Positions 8,874-16,902 of a stretch of 64,000 bases of DNA are shown here, piece after piece. Source of the stretch: Bryobacterales bacterium (GTDB taxonomy: Bacteria; Acidobacteriota; Terriglobia; Bryobacterales; Bryobacteraceae); the NCBI GenBank assembly GCA_003166865.1, contig PMUP01000097.1:62001-126000 (forward strand), written 5' to 3'. The notes under the pieces were generated by a model. It was not told where the DNA came from. It ran no database searches and saw nothing but the letters and a program-made list of their open reading frames with translations. Made by a program: the position numbers and the translations under genes. Every line of letters starts with the position of its first letter. Position 1 is the stretch's first letter.

Positions 8874-10049
8874 CTAGGCCGCGGAGCTGACCTTGCCCCA
8901 CAGCTTCTGTGATGCCAGTTCGGCCCCATCGGAAAGCGCGCGAAGCTTCAGCCAGCAGAACTCGGGGTACACCGGACCGAAACCAGCGAAGGTCCCAAAG
9001 CCGCAATCGGTGCCCGCGATTACGCGCTCGCGTCCCACCAGGCCGGCATAGCGGATGATCCGTTGCGACACCAATTCCGCATGTTCGACAAAGTTGGAAC
9101 TTGACGCGATTACTCCAGGCACCAGGATCTTATCATCGGGAAGCTTTTGAGAAGACCATACCTCCCATTCATGATCATGGCGAGGATTCGCTCCTTCCAG
9201 CAGCAGCGCCTGTGGCTTAGCCTTGAGCACAATGGGAAGAATCTTCGCGAGGGGTAAATCGTGCGTATGGGGGCCCTGATAGTTGCCCCAGCAGACGTGC
9301 ATGCGCACCCGGTCCGAGGGAACATTTGCCAACGCGTGATTCAGCGCTTCCACCTGAACAGCCGCCGCTCGTAAAAACTCATCATCGGTCATGTCGCGAA
9401 ATCTGCTGTGCCGGCCCATGGCCAAATCCGGGCAATCCACCTGCAACAGCAATCCCGAATTGACGATCGTTTCATACTCCGATCGCATGGCGTCCGCCAA
9501 TGCCTGCATATATGCGGCGTGCGTCGGGTAGTATTCATTCGGTTGGAAGACGGCAATGGTTCCTGGCGAAACCGCGTTCATAAAACCTTCGGTGGCTTTT
9601 ACCTGGGCTTTTACAAGTGCTAAGCCATCTTTCATTCGAGCAATGTCGTTCTTCAGCGGTTCCAAATCCTTCACCGCGATCGGACCCTTGCAGACAGGCC
9701 GCTGATATTTGGCGGATGCCCCGGCAGAAACCAACTGATCGCGGTAGCCCGGAAAATCCTCGAGATCCTGCGGCGTTGGGCGCGCTGAATCACCCTCGAA
9801 TCCGGTCAGCCGATGGCGGATGTACGTGGCATAGCTGATCTTGCCCATTTCTCCGTCGCTCACTACGTCAACTCCAGCCTCTACCTGCTTCCGCAGCGCG
9901 TCCAGGACCCCCGCCCGGATCGCCTGATCGAATTTCACCGGATCGTAATTCTCCCCTCGATCCTGCGCAAAAAGGTAATCGACAACCTCTTGCGGGCGTG
10001 GCAAGCTGCCGACATGGGTAGTCAGGATGCGTTCAGTACTTAGCTTCAT
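8874..10049 (-). CDS. MetE-like cobalamin-independent methyltransferase (C-terminal domain type)
   Basis: A stand-alone protein of 391 residues corresponding to the C-terminal zinc barrel of cobalamin-independent methionine synthase. The opening ILTTHVGSLPRP is the usual family signature. Zinc ligands match MetE: His and Cys in RMHVCWGNY, Glu in LLEGANPRHDHEW and Cys in AGTDCGFGTF. The start is the ATG at 10049, preceded by GGGGAG. MetE needs an N-terminal half for polyglutamyl folate, and short homologs like this use other methyl donors or acceptors. With ligM nearby, a role in disposing of methyl groups from methoxy-aromatics is plausible but inferred. A paralog lies at 12593-13738. Confidence 0.88.
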   Translation of the reverse strand: MKLSTERILTTHVGSLPRPQEVVDYLFAQDRGENYDPVKFDQAIRAGVLDALRKQVEAGVDVVSDGEMGKISYATYIRHRLTGFEGDSARPTPQDLEDFPGYRDQLVSAGASAKYQRPVCKGPIAVKDLEPLKNDIARMKDGLALVKAQVKATEGFMNAVSPGTIAVFQPNEYYPTHAAYMQALADAMRSEYETIVNSGLLLQVDCPDLAMGRHSRFRDMTDDEFLRAAAVQVEALNHALANVPSDRVRMHVCWGNYQGPHTHDLPLAKILPIVLKAKPQALLLEGANPRHDHEWEVWSSQKLPDDKILVPGVIASSSNFVEHAELVSQRIIRYAGLVGRERVIAGTDCGFGTFAGFGPVYPEFCWLKLRALSDGAELASQKLWGKVSSAA

Positions 10050-10214
10050 GTTTGAGTTCTCCCCACAGCATATTTGAGTTTGCCGCATTTTCCGCGGGGA
10101 TGGCATGGCACGCGCGAAATCAGATGTCCGAGATCACTTGCTGTGATAATGCCAAGAATTTGCATGAACCGCGCGACAATGTTACCTGGAGGGGTGTCCC
10201 TCCGGAGAATCGCA

Positions 10215-10622
10215 GTGAACACCAAAATTTTTGGCGGCCTACCCATTGCCCTGGGACTTGTCGCCGCCGCCCTTCCTGTTGTCGCCCACCACTCGTTTGC
10301 GGCTGAATTTGACGGGAACAAAAAGATCACGCTCACCGGCGTCGTAACCAAAATGGATTGGGTGAATCCACACGCCTACATATATGTGGATGTCAAAGGC
10401 GACGACGGTGTCGTGGCCAATTGGGCTATCGAAACCGGGGCGCCTAACGCGCTTTACCGTCAAGGCTGGCGGAAGGATGACCTCCAAGCCGGGGACACCG
10501 TCACCGTGGAAGCCTTCTTGGCAAAGGACGGATCGCGCACCGCGGCCGCGCGGACCGTAAAGTTGCCAGACGGACGAAGCGTCTTCGCCGGCACGCCAAA
10601 TAGCACCCCGGATCAGAAGTAA
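10215..10622 (+). CDS. DUF6152-like secreted protein
   Basis: A small exported protein of 135 residues starting at GTG 10215, with GGAG seven bases upstream. After a signal peptide it has the family hallmark VVAHHSFAAEFDGNKKITL followed by GVVTKMDWVNPHAYIYVDV, and ends with a PDGRSVFAGTP-like segment. The first mature residues are the HH pair, which could bind a metal at the processed N-terminus (inference). The function of the family is not known to me. Paralogs are at 26500-26928 and 34621-35040. Each lies within about 1.2 kb of a PDLxGxW secreted protein gene. Confidence 0.85.
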   Translation: MNTKIFGGLPIALGLVAAALPVVAHHSFAAEFDGNKKITLTGVVTKMDWVNPHAYIYVDVKGDDGVVANWAIETGAPNALYRQGWRKDDLQAGDTVTVEAFLAKDGSRTAAARTVKLPDGRSVFAGTPNSTPDQK

Positions 10623-10768
10623 GGACGTGGGGCTGGCGCGAACTGGCAAAACTGGCCGTCTCGCCGAATCACTCGAATTGATGGCCACTATCAGGCAGGT
10701 ACTATCGACTTTCCCCCGGGGCACCGGTCATGCTTCTGGGTGTAATTTAGGACTACTGGAGACGAACG

Positions 10769-11743
10769 ATGAAGTATAACGTAACAGGCATCCACCACAT
10801 CACCGCGTGTGCAGGCGGAGCCCAGCAGGACATCGATTTTTTCACGCAGATAGTCGGTCTGCGGATGGTCAAGCAGACCGTTCTGATGGACGGCACCATT
10901 CCGGTCTACCATCTGTACTACGCCAATGCGAACGCCGAGCCAGGCTCGGTGATGACTACGTTCCCCTACGGCCAGAAGACTGGACGTCAAGGCTCGGGCC
11001 AGATCTCGGCCACTGCGTATTCGGCGCCCAAAGGCTCGCTGCCGTTCTGGAAAGACCATTTCGATAAGCACAAGATTCAGCACGCCGGCATTCAAGAGCG
11101 CTTCGGTCAAAAGTACATCCGATTCCAACACCCGGCTGGACTGGCGTTCGAAATCCTCGAAGACGCGAATGACAACCGGCAGGGCTGGACAACGGAAGAG
11201 ATCGGCGCCGGTGAGTCCGTGCGCGGCTTTTATGGAACGGTCCTCTCGATGCGAGAGGTGGCCGAAAGCGAGCGCTTTTTCACGGAAGCTCTGGGCTTCC
11301 GCAAGACCGGCCATGAAGGCAAGTTTCACCGCTTCGAGGTGAGCGCCGGCGGTCCAGGAAAGACGTTGATCTTTGAACACGATCCCGATCGCTCCGCCGG
11401 GAGCTGGGGCTTCGGCGCAGGGACGGTGCACCACGTTGCGTTAGCAGTGAACAGCCACGAAGAGCTGGAAGAGCAGAAGGCCATCTATGAGGAACTGGGC
11501 TTCACGGACGCGTCAGATATAAAGGATCGCTATTACTTTTATTCGATGTACACCCGGTCTCCCGGCGGCATTCTCGTCGAATGTTCTTGCAGCCAGGCCG
11601 GCGGCTTCCTCCGCGACGAGGACGAGGCCCATTTAGGATCGAAGCTCCATCTGCCGCCCTGGTGGGAACATCGGACCGAGGAAATGCTAGCGCAGTTGGA
11701 ACCGATTCACGCTCCCGAGACGACGGGGACCGTGCGGGCATAG
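10769..11743 (+). CDS. VOC-family ring-cleaving dioxygenase-like protein
   Basis: A 324-residue protein with two vicinal-oxygen-chelate modules (about 4-130 and 155-290). It begins KYNVTGIHHITACAGGAQ, as in the MhqO/MhqA hydroquinone-type ring-cleaving dioxygenase-like group. Candidate metal ligands are the His of GIHHIT, the His of GTVHHVALAV and the Glu of GGILVECSCS, a 2-His-1-Glu set. GGAG lies 9 bases before the ATG. The location beside ligM suggests action on a demethylated catechol or hydroquinone. Other VOC enzymes such as glyoxalase-type lyases cannot be excluded. The next gene starts 8 bases after its stop. Confidence 0.8.
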   Translation: MKYNVTGIHHITACAGGAQQDIDFFTQIVGLRMVKQTVLMDGTIPVYHLYYANANAEPGSVMTTFPYGQKTGRQGSGQISATAYSAPKGSLPFWKDHFDKHKIQHAGIQERFGQKYIRFQHPAGLAFEILEDANDNRQGWTTEEIGAGESVRGFYGTVLSMREVAESERFFTEALGFRKTGHEGKFHRFEVSAGGPGKTLIFEHDPDRSAGSWGFGAGTVHHVALAVNSHEELEEQKAIYEELGFTDASDIKDRYYFYSMYTRSPGGILVECSCSQAGGFLRDEDEAHLGSKLHLPPWWEHRTEEMLAQLEPIHAPETTGTVRA

Positions 11744-11751
11744 AGGTTTCA

Positions 11752-12558
11752 TTGAGAACGTTTGCAATCGCGCGAGTATTGTGTCTGGGCGCAGGGTTGT
11801 GTTCGACGGCCCAATGGGCGACGGCGCAATTCGGTCAGCCGCACGATCCGAAAGACGACAAACCCGGGCCCTTTAAACGGACGGCGGACGGCAAGCCGGA
11901 CCTCAACGGCCTGTGGCTCGCTGACACGCTCGCGCCGTTTGACGTGGAGGACCACGAGGCCGTCTACGGCATCCCAGCCGGAAAAGGCGTTGTCGTGGAT
12001 CCGTCCGATCGCAAAATTCCCTACCAGCCCTGGGCTCTGGCGAAAAGAACCGAGCTATTCAATGACGCTTCCAACGACCCTCAGGCACATTGTCATTTGC
12101 CCGGAGTACCGCGCGCGGTCTACACTCCGTTTCCCTGGCAGGTGATCCAAAAGCCTGGCTTGGTGGTCTTCTTGTATGAGTACCCGCATGGCATTCGCAT
12201 CATTCACACGGACGGATCCCACAAGCACCCCGAAGGACGCGATGTTCTGAACACCTGGATGGGCGATTCGGTTGGCCATTGGGAGGGCGACACCCTGGTA
12301 GTGGACGTCAACGGCTTCAACGACCAGACCTGGCTCGACATGGCCGCCAATTTCCATAGCGACCGGCTCCACGTTGTCGAACGCTACACCCTGATCAACC
12401 CGAAGACCATCCAGTACGAAGGCACTCTCGACGACCCCAAGGTTTACACCCGGCCTTGGACCATGAAATTCTTCATTCGCGCACAACAAGCGGGAGCGGA
12501 CATCATGGAGTTCGAGTGCAATGAAGGCGAGCGGGACCTCCAGCATTACGTGAAGTGA
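11752..12558 (+). CDS. Secreted PDLxGxW-family protein
   Basis: A 268-residue exported protein with a likely TTG start at 11752 (GAGG of the preceding stop region as ribosome site). It has a signal peptide ending near STAQWATAQ, then DGKPDLNGLW. A cysteine-containing CHLPGVPRAVYTPFPWQVIQ and the strongly conserved WMGDSVGHWEGDTLVVDVN follow. The C-terminus has YEGTLDDPKVYTRPW and a conserved Cys (FECNEGERD). Six members are present in the window. The biochemical role is unknown to me. Coupling to the VOC gene upstream and to the MetE-like gene downstream suggests a shared operon. Confidence 0.75.
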   Translation: MRTFAIARVLCLGAGLCSTAQWATAQFGQPHDPKDDKPGPFKRTADGKPDLNGLWLADTLAPFDVEDHEAVYGIPAGKGVVVDPSDRKIPYQPWALAKRTELFNDASNDPQAHCHLPGVPRAVYTPFPWQVIQKPGLVVFLYEYPHGIRIIHTDGSHKHPEGRDVLNTWMGDSVGHWEGDTLVVDVNGFNDQTWLDMAANFHSDRLHVVERYTLINPKTIQYEGTLDDPKVYTRPWTMKFFIRAQQAGADIMEFECNEGERDLQHYVK

Positions 12559-12592
12559 GGAATTCATCCATTGAGGGCATAGATCCTATCTC

Positions 12593-13738
12593 ATGAAACA
12601 CAGCGAACATCGTATACTCACCACGCACGTAGGAAGTCTTGTGCGGCCCAAAGAACTCCGTGATCTGGCCCCGCCCGGAGAAGAGCCGAAGGACTTGACG
12701 CAGTACAACACTGTACTGTCTCAGCAGACCTTGGACGTCGTCCGCAGGCAGGCCGAGCTCGGAATCGACATCGTGAGCGACGGCGAATACGGGAAGCAAA
12801 GCTGGTCGAACTATATTCTGAAGCGCATCAGCGGATTCGAAATTCGCCCTGACCAATTGCGTCCGGTGATTTGGCTGGGTCGCGACCGGGAGCGGTTCGC
12901 CGAATCCATCTTTCAGGAGTTTCCCCGGCTTGCGGCCGGGACCATTACCGAGGCCTGCGTCGGGCCGATCCGCTATCTGGATCACTCACCCCTGGATCGC
13001 GCGCTCACGAATTTCAAAGCAGCCTTGAAGCAGGTCAAGGTTGAAGAAGCTTTCTTCACGGCCGTGGCCCCGGCCAGTACCGCGTATGACGGCGTCAACG
13101 AATACTACCCGAACGAACACGATTACGTCTACGCCATTGCCGACGCGCTCCGCGAAGAGTATCGCGCCATTTACGAAGCGGGCTTGCTTCTCCAGGTGGA
13201 CGATGCAGTGCTAGCCAACATGTACGACCATTTGGTTCAGCAGAGCCCCGAGAAATATCGCGAGTGGGCCAATTTGCGCGTTGAGGCGCTGAACCACGCG
13301 CTCACCGGAATCCCGGAGGACCGCATTCGATATCACGTGTGCTTCGGAAGCTGGCACGTGCCGCATGTCGCCGATGCGCCGCTGGAAGAAATTGTCGATT
13401 TGATTCTCAAGGTGCGAGCCGGAGCCTATTCCATCGAAGCAGCCAATGTTCGGCACGAACATGAATGGCGCATCTGGGAGAACAAGAAACTGCCCGCGGG
13501 CAAGATTCTAATTCCAGGCGTAATCACCCACCACACAGTCACGGTGGAACATCCTCAGTTAGTAGCCGACCGCATCGTGCGCTATGCGGGCTTAGTGGGC
13601 CGCGAAAACGTGATCGCCGGCAGCGACTGCGGATTTGCACAATCCGAAGTGATTCAGCGCGTCCACCCGACGGTGATGTGGGCAAAGTTCGAGAGCCTGG
13701 TGGAAGGCGCGCGCCTGGCTACCCAGAAGTTGTGGTGA
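12593..13738 (+). CDS. MetE-like cobalamin-independent methyltransferase, second copy
   Basis: A 381-residue paralog of the protein at 8874-10049, with the same signature start RILTTHVGSLVRP. Zinc ligands are conserved: His and Cys in YHVCFGSWH, Glu in YSIEAANVRHEHEW and Cys in AGSDCGFAQS. Like its paralog it contains only the C-terminal catalytic barrel. It follows the PDLxGxW gene by 34 bp and precedes the lysR-ligM pair. Both copies flank the VOC/secreted cassette, which supports a function tied to methoxy-aromatic demethylation rather than housekeeping methionine synthesis (inference). Confidence 0.87.
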   Translation: MKHSEHRILTTHVGSLVRPKELRDLAPPGEEPKDLTQYNTVLSQQTLDVVRRQAELGIDIVSDGEYGKQSWSNYILKRISGFEIRPDQLRPVIWLGRDRERFAESIFQEFPRLAAGTITEACVGPIRYLDHSPLDRALTNFKAALKQVKVEEAFFTAVAPASTAYDGVNEYYPNEHDYVYAIADALREEYRAIYEAGLLLQVDDAVLANMYDHLVQQSPEKYREWANLRVEALNHALTGIPEDRIRYHVCFGSWHVPHVADAPLEEIVDLILKVRAGAYSIEAANVRHEHEWRIWENKKLPAGKILIPGVITHHTVTVEHPQLVADRIVRYAGLVGRENVIAGSDCGFAQSEVIQRVHPTVMWAKFESLVEGARLATQKLW

Positions 13739-13944
13739 TTGGATGGGTTACGGCCTGTTGTCCGGCATTCATCCGTACTGATTAGCCCTATCACTAGCCC
13801 TTGATCTCAATGCATGCGCTGCAGCGTCAAGCGGGCATGTTCGGCTCGGCCTTTGCGGTTCGGCCAATGCCTTCGTTTGACGCCGATACATAGCGATTGA
13901 CGCTATTTGACACCGCCGATACCCAAGCGATAGACTTGATCGCG

Positions 13945-13974
13945 TGCATGCACTGTATCGTTACAATGCATGCA
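13945..13974. promoter_or_regulatory. Pair of TGCATGCA palindromes, 22 bp apart, before the lysR gene
   Basis: Exact copies at 13945-13952 and 13967-13974, start-to-start distance 22 bp, or about two DNA turns. The 249-bp gap 13739-13987 otherwise holds only one weaker TGCATGCG at 13811. The same spacing recurs at 21084/21106. This geometry suits cooperative binding of two dimers on one DNA face. The second site ends 14 bp before the chosen lysR start, so binding there would be expected to block expression (inference). Confidence 0.55.
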
Positions 13975-13987
13975 TAGTGATGGCCCG

Positions 13988-14974
13988 ATGAAGCGGCGGA
14001 ACATGACGAATATCGATCTTAGACTCCTCACCATAGTCAACGAACTCAATAAGACACGCAGTGTCTCGCAGGCAGCCGAAAACCTGGAGCTGAGCCAGTC
14101 GGCCGTCAGTATGAGTCTTGCCCGGCTACGGAAGCACTTCAAGGATCCGCTCTTCGTCAGGACCCCGGACGGCATGGAGCCGACCCCACAGATGAGCGAA
14201 CTGATCGAGCTGTTGGAGAAGGCGGAGGGCTTGCTCGAGACGGCGCTCGTGCATCGCATTGCCTTTAACCCGTCCACGTCGGACCGCTCGCTCCGTCTCG
14301 GGACTACCGATATCACCAGAGTCACTATACTGCCGGCGCTCATGAAGCGCTTGCACGCGACAGCTCAAGGCGTCGGCGTTGAGCTACAGGACATATCGGA
14401 AGAGACTCCTCGGCTCTTGCACGCCGGACGCCTCGATCTAGCCGTGGGATACATGCCCTCTACGGCTTCAGGATTCTGCCAGCAGAGGCTATTTAGGGAC
14501 AGGTTCGTTTGTGCCGTGCGGGCGAATCATTCACGAATCGAGCACACCGTTACTTTAGAGCAATTCGAGAGCGAACCGCAGGTGGTGCTTACCATGCCTG
14601 GCAGCGGCATCGAGGTCGTCGAGAAGGCGCTGGAAACCAATCGCATCAATCGCAAGGTGCGATTGCGCCTTCCGGGTTGCTTCGGAATATCAAGCATGAT
14701 CACCGGCGCCGATTGCTTAGCCATTGTTCCCGAACAACTCGGGAAACTGATCGCTTCCGCCGGGCGGATCAAGCTTCTGCCCCTGCCGTTCGCCCTCCCG
14801 CCCTACTATGTGATGCAACATTGGCACGAGCGTTATACGCACGACCCGGCAAGTAAGTGGCTTCGCTCCGTCATTGCGGATCTGTTCCGGGAAAAAGGCC
14901 TGTCGTCCGGCGATACGGACCCAGGCGTTACTTCGCGCGAGGAACGGACAAAATCAACAGGAGTGATACGTTGA
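13988..14974 (+). CDS. LysR-family transcriptional regulator
   Basis: A LysR-type regulator of about 328 residues. The N-terminal winged helix is clear (LRLLTIVNELNKTRSVSQAA, then LELSQSAVSMSLARLRKHF and DPLFVRTPDGMEPTP). A periplasmic-binding-like effector domain follows. The wording resembles the NodD/NahR branch, which often senses aromatic compounds. Possible ATGs are 13970, 13988 and 14003. I chose 13988 because 13970 lies inside a TGCATGCA site. It is transcribed in the same direction as ligM, 158 bp upstream of it, so it is the best candidate activator of ligM. Confidence 0.85.
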   Translation: MKRRNMTNIDLRLLTIVNELNKTRSVSQAAENLELSQSAVSMSLARLRKHFKDPLFVRTPDGMEPTPQMSELIELLEKAEGLLETALVHRIAFNPSTSDRSLRLGTTDITRVTILPALMKRLHATAQGVGVELQDISEETPRLLHAGRLDLAVGYMPSTASGFCQQRLFRDRFVCAVRANHSRIEHTVTLEQFESEPQVVLTMPGSGIEVVEKALETNRINRKVRLRLPGCFGISSMITGADCLAIVPEQLGKLIASAGRIKLLPLPFALPPYYVMQHWHERYTHDPASKWLRSVIADLFREKGLSSGDTDPGVTSREERTKSTGVIR

Positions 14975-15132
14975 GTCAACCGGACATTATCGACTTAAGC
15001 CGTCCGAAGGGGTATTCTGGCACTTCAGTCCCCCTGGACGCGCAGCGCGAGGGGACTCTGCTGCACGAACCGCGGGCTATGGCGTTCATGAATCAAAACT
15101 CGGCTACTGGAACTCTTTTAGGAGAGGTTAGC

Positions 15133-16533
15133 GTGCGTCACGAATCTTTGCAGGACTTGCTGCAGGCCGCGGGAAATCCGGTGGACATGCTCCGCAATTC
15201 GAAAATCGGAGCCTACATCTATCCAGTGGTTCCCCCTGAGTTCACGAACTGGCGCGATGAGCAAAGAGCCTGGCGGGAGACCTGCGTTCTTTTCGATCAG
15301 TCTCACCATATGGTGGAGCAATACGTGGAGGGGCCCGACGCGCTCAAGCTGCTGTCGCATCTCGCGTTCAACAGTTTTGCCAGCTTCCCCACCAGCAGAG
15401 CCAAGCAGTTCGCTCCATGCGGCTACGACGGCCATCTGATTGGCGACGGCATTCTGTTTCGCCTCGAGGAGAATAAGTTCACTTTTGTCGGACGGGCTCC
15501 AACCGCGAATTGGATTCAATTTCACGCCGAAACCGGCGGGTACAATGTCACCACACAGAAAGACGATCGATCGCCCTCTCGCACCGGCGGGAAACCGGTG
15601 ATTCGGAAGCACTACCGCTATCAAATTCAAGGGCCGAATGCGCGGCAGGTGATCGACAGATTAAACGGCGGACCGGCTCCGGACATCAAGTTCTTCAACG
15701 TCGGAGTCATCAACGTCGCGGGACGCAAGGTGGCGGCGTTGCGACACGGCATGGCGGGCGCACCCGGATTGGAGATCTGGGGACCGTATGCGGAAGGCGA
15801 GGAGATTCGAGCCGCGATTCTCGAGGCCGGCAAGGACTTTGGCCTGGCGCAGGTTGGATCGAGAGCTTACTCAACCAATGCGCTCGAATCCGGATGGATT
15901 CCGTCTCCTCTTCCGGCTGTGTACACCGGCGAGAAGATGCAGCCTTACAGGCAGTGGCTGCCTGCCACCAGCTATGAAGGCAAGGGCGGTTCCCTGGGGG
16001 GAAGCTTCTATTCCAACAACGTTGAAGACTACTACGTGACACCGTACGAACTGGGCTACGGCTCATTTGTAAAATTCGACCACGACTTCATCGGGAGTGA
16101 GGCTCTGAAGGAGATCGCCGGCAAACCGCACCGCAGGAAGGTGACGTTCGCCTGGAATGAGGCCGATTTCGGCCAAGCGTTAGCTTCAATGCTGAGTCGC
16201 GACAATTGCAAATATATCGATTTACCGAATCCGAACTATACGTCGGCGACCTATGACAAGGTGATGCACGGTGGAAAGATCGTCGGCCTGTCGATGTTCA
16301 GCGGCTACAGTTTCAATGAGCGGATCATGTTGTCGCTCGGCATAGCCGACCCCGATATCGAGATCGGGCACGAGGTCACGCTGGTCTGGGGCGAAGAGAG
16401 TGGAGGGTCCGGGAAGACCACGGTGGAACGCCACAAGCAAACGAGAATCCGGGCGGTTGTCAGTCCCGCTCCTTACTCGGAAGTGGTTCGCACCACCTAC
16501 GCCGAGGGTTGGCGAACCGCTCAGAAAGTATAG
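15133..16533 (+). CDS. ligM: Vanillate/3-O-methylgallate O-demethylase, tetrahydrofolate-dependent
   Basis: A 466-residue GcvT-fold enzyme that moves the O-methyl group of vanillate or 3-O-methylgallate to tetrahydrofolate, giving protocatechuate or gallate and 5-methyl-THF in the cytoplasm. It follows the Sphingobium LigM/DesA pattern throughout: NPVDMLRNSKIGAYIYPVVP, VLFDQSHHM, FTFVGRAPTANWIQFHAETG, GMAGAPGLEIWGPY, SNALESGWIPSPLPAVYTGE-like text and a C-terminal VVSPAPYS. The GTG start at 15133 has AGGAGAGG ideally placed and aligns with the LigM N-terminus. The frame is open further upstream but unrelated to LigM. Sphingomonad LigM works with folate genes, which are absent here. Confidence 0.93.
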   Translation: MRHESLQDLLQAAGNPVDMLRNSKIGAYIYPVVPPEFTNWRDEQRAWRETCVLFDQSHHMVEQYVEGPDALKLLSHLAFNSFASFPTSRAKQFAPCGYDGHLIGDGILFRLEENKFTFVGRAPTANWIQFHAETGGYNVTTQKDDRSPSRTGGKPVIRKHYRYQIQGPNARQVIDRLNGGPAPDIKFFNVGVINVAGRKVAALRHGMAGAPGLEIWGPYAEGEEIRAAILEAGKDFGLAQVGSRAYSTNALESGWIPSPLPAVYTGEKMQPYRQWLPATSYEGKGGSLGGSFYSNNVEDYYVTPYELGYGSFVKFDHDFIGSEALKEIAGKPHRRKVTFAWNEADFGQALASMLSRDNCKYIDLPNPNYTSATYDKVMHGGKIVGLSMFSGYSFNERIMLSLGIADPDIEIGHEVTLVWGEESGGSGKTTVERHKQTRIRAVVSPAPYSEVVRTTYAEGWRTAQKV

Positions 16534-16565
16534 TCGAAGTCTCCAAGGAAGTGAGGAGCCGTCAG

Positions 16566-16868
16566 ATGAGGGCGTCGAGAATGTCCGAGGAGCGTTGGAA
16601 CAGGCTCCAACGCGTATACCGGCGAGCCGTCTCGGCCGAATACCCGAATCCAGGGCGAAAAGATTGCCCCGGCCCGGAGGCTCTACGCGACCTTGCAGAG
16701 CGCGTTGTGCTGCGTGAGGATCTGCGAGAGGACCCCCGGTGGAAGCACGCCATCCAATGTGGGCCGTGTTACGAGGAGTACGTCGCCTTGAGAGACACCT
16801 GCCTTGTACGTTCGGCGGGGCTCGACGTAACCACGCCGAGTCTCCCTAGAATCAAAAGATCAGCTTAA
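16566..16868 (+). CDS. Small Cys-containing protein, anti-sigma-like zinc-finger type
   Basis: A 100-residue protein starting at ATG 16566, with GAGGAG seven bases upstream. The middle contains CPGPEALRDLAERVV, and the end has KHAIQCGPCYEEYVALRD. This CxxC-plus-preceding-His arrangement recalls the zinc-binding anti-sigma (zf-HC2-like) modules common in Acidobacteriota. There is no membrane segment. It begins 32 bases after ligM and its last 17 bases overlap, on the opposite strand, the vestigial receptor tail at 16852-16902. Its role is unknown. Coding status rests on the ribosome site and the recognisable motif. Confidence 0.55.
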   Translation: MRASRMSEERWNRLQRVYRRAVSAEYPNPGRKDCPGPEALRDLAERVVLREDLREDPRWKHAIQCGPCYEEYVALRDTCLVRSAGLDVTTPSLPRIKRSA

Positions 16869-16902
16869 GTGCGAACTGGATCTGGCGCATGTTCGATGGG
16901 TC
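16852..16902 (-). pseudogene. Vestigial 3' end of a second TonB receptor gene
   Basis: Immediately after the TAA of the receptor at 16903-20067, in the same frame, the minus strand reads D-P-S-N-M then RQIQFALKLIF and a TGA. The intact receptor itself ends RQIQFALKLLF. The 51-bp piece is therefore a second, diverged copy of a receptor C-terminus left directly behind the stop, as expected if two tandem receptor genes recombined or one was deleted. It is too short to be a gene. Confidence 0.75.

Noticed and set aside
5479-9006. Longer start of the first TonB receptor at 9006
   Set aside because: It would overlap the methyltransferase gene by over 130 bp. The ATG at 8697 has a ribosome site and starts a normal signal peptide.
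13811-13840. TGCATGCG at 13811 and a GCATG core at 13835 as a third paired operator
   Set aside because: The copies are imperfect and 23 bp apart instead of 22; not strong enough to list as a site.
14971-15132. Upstream TTG start for ligM with GGAG before it
   Set aside because: The extra 54 residues do not resemble LigM, while the GTG at 15133 has a stronger ribosome site and aligns with the family N-terminus.
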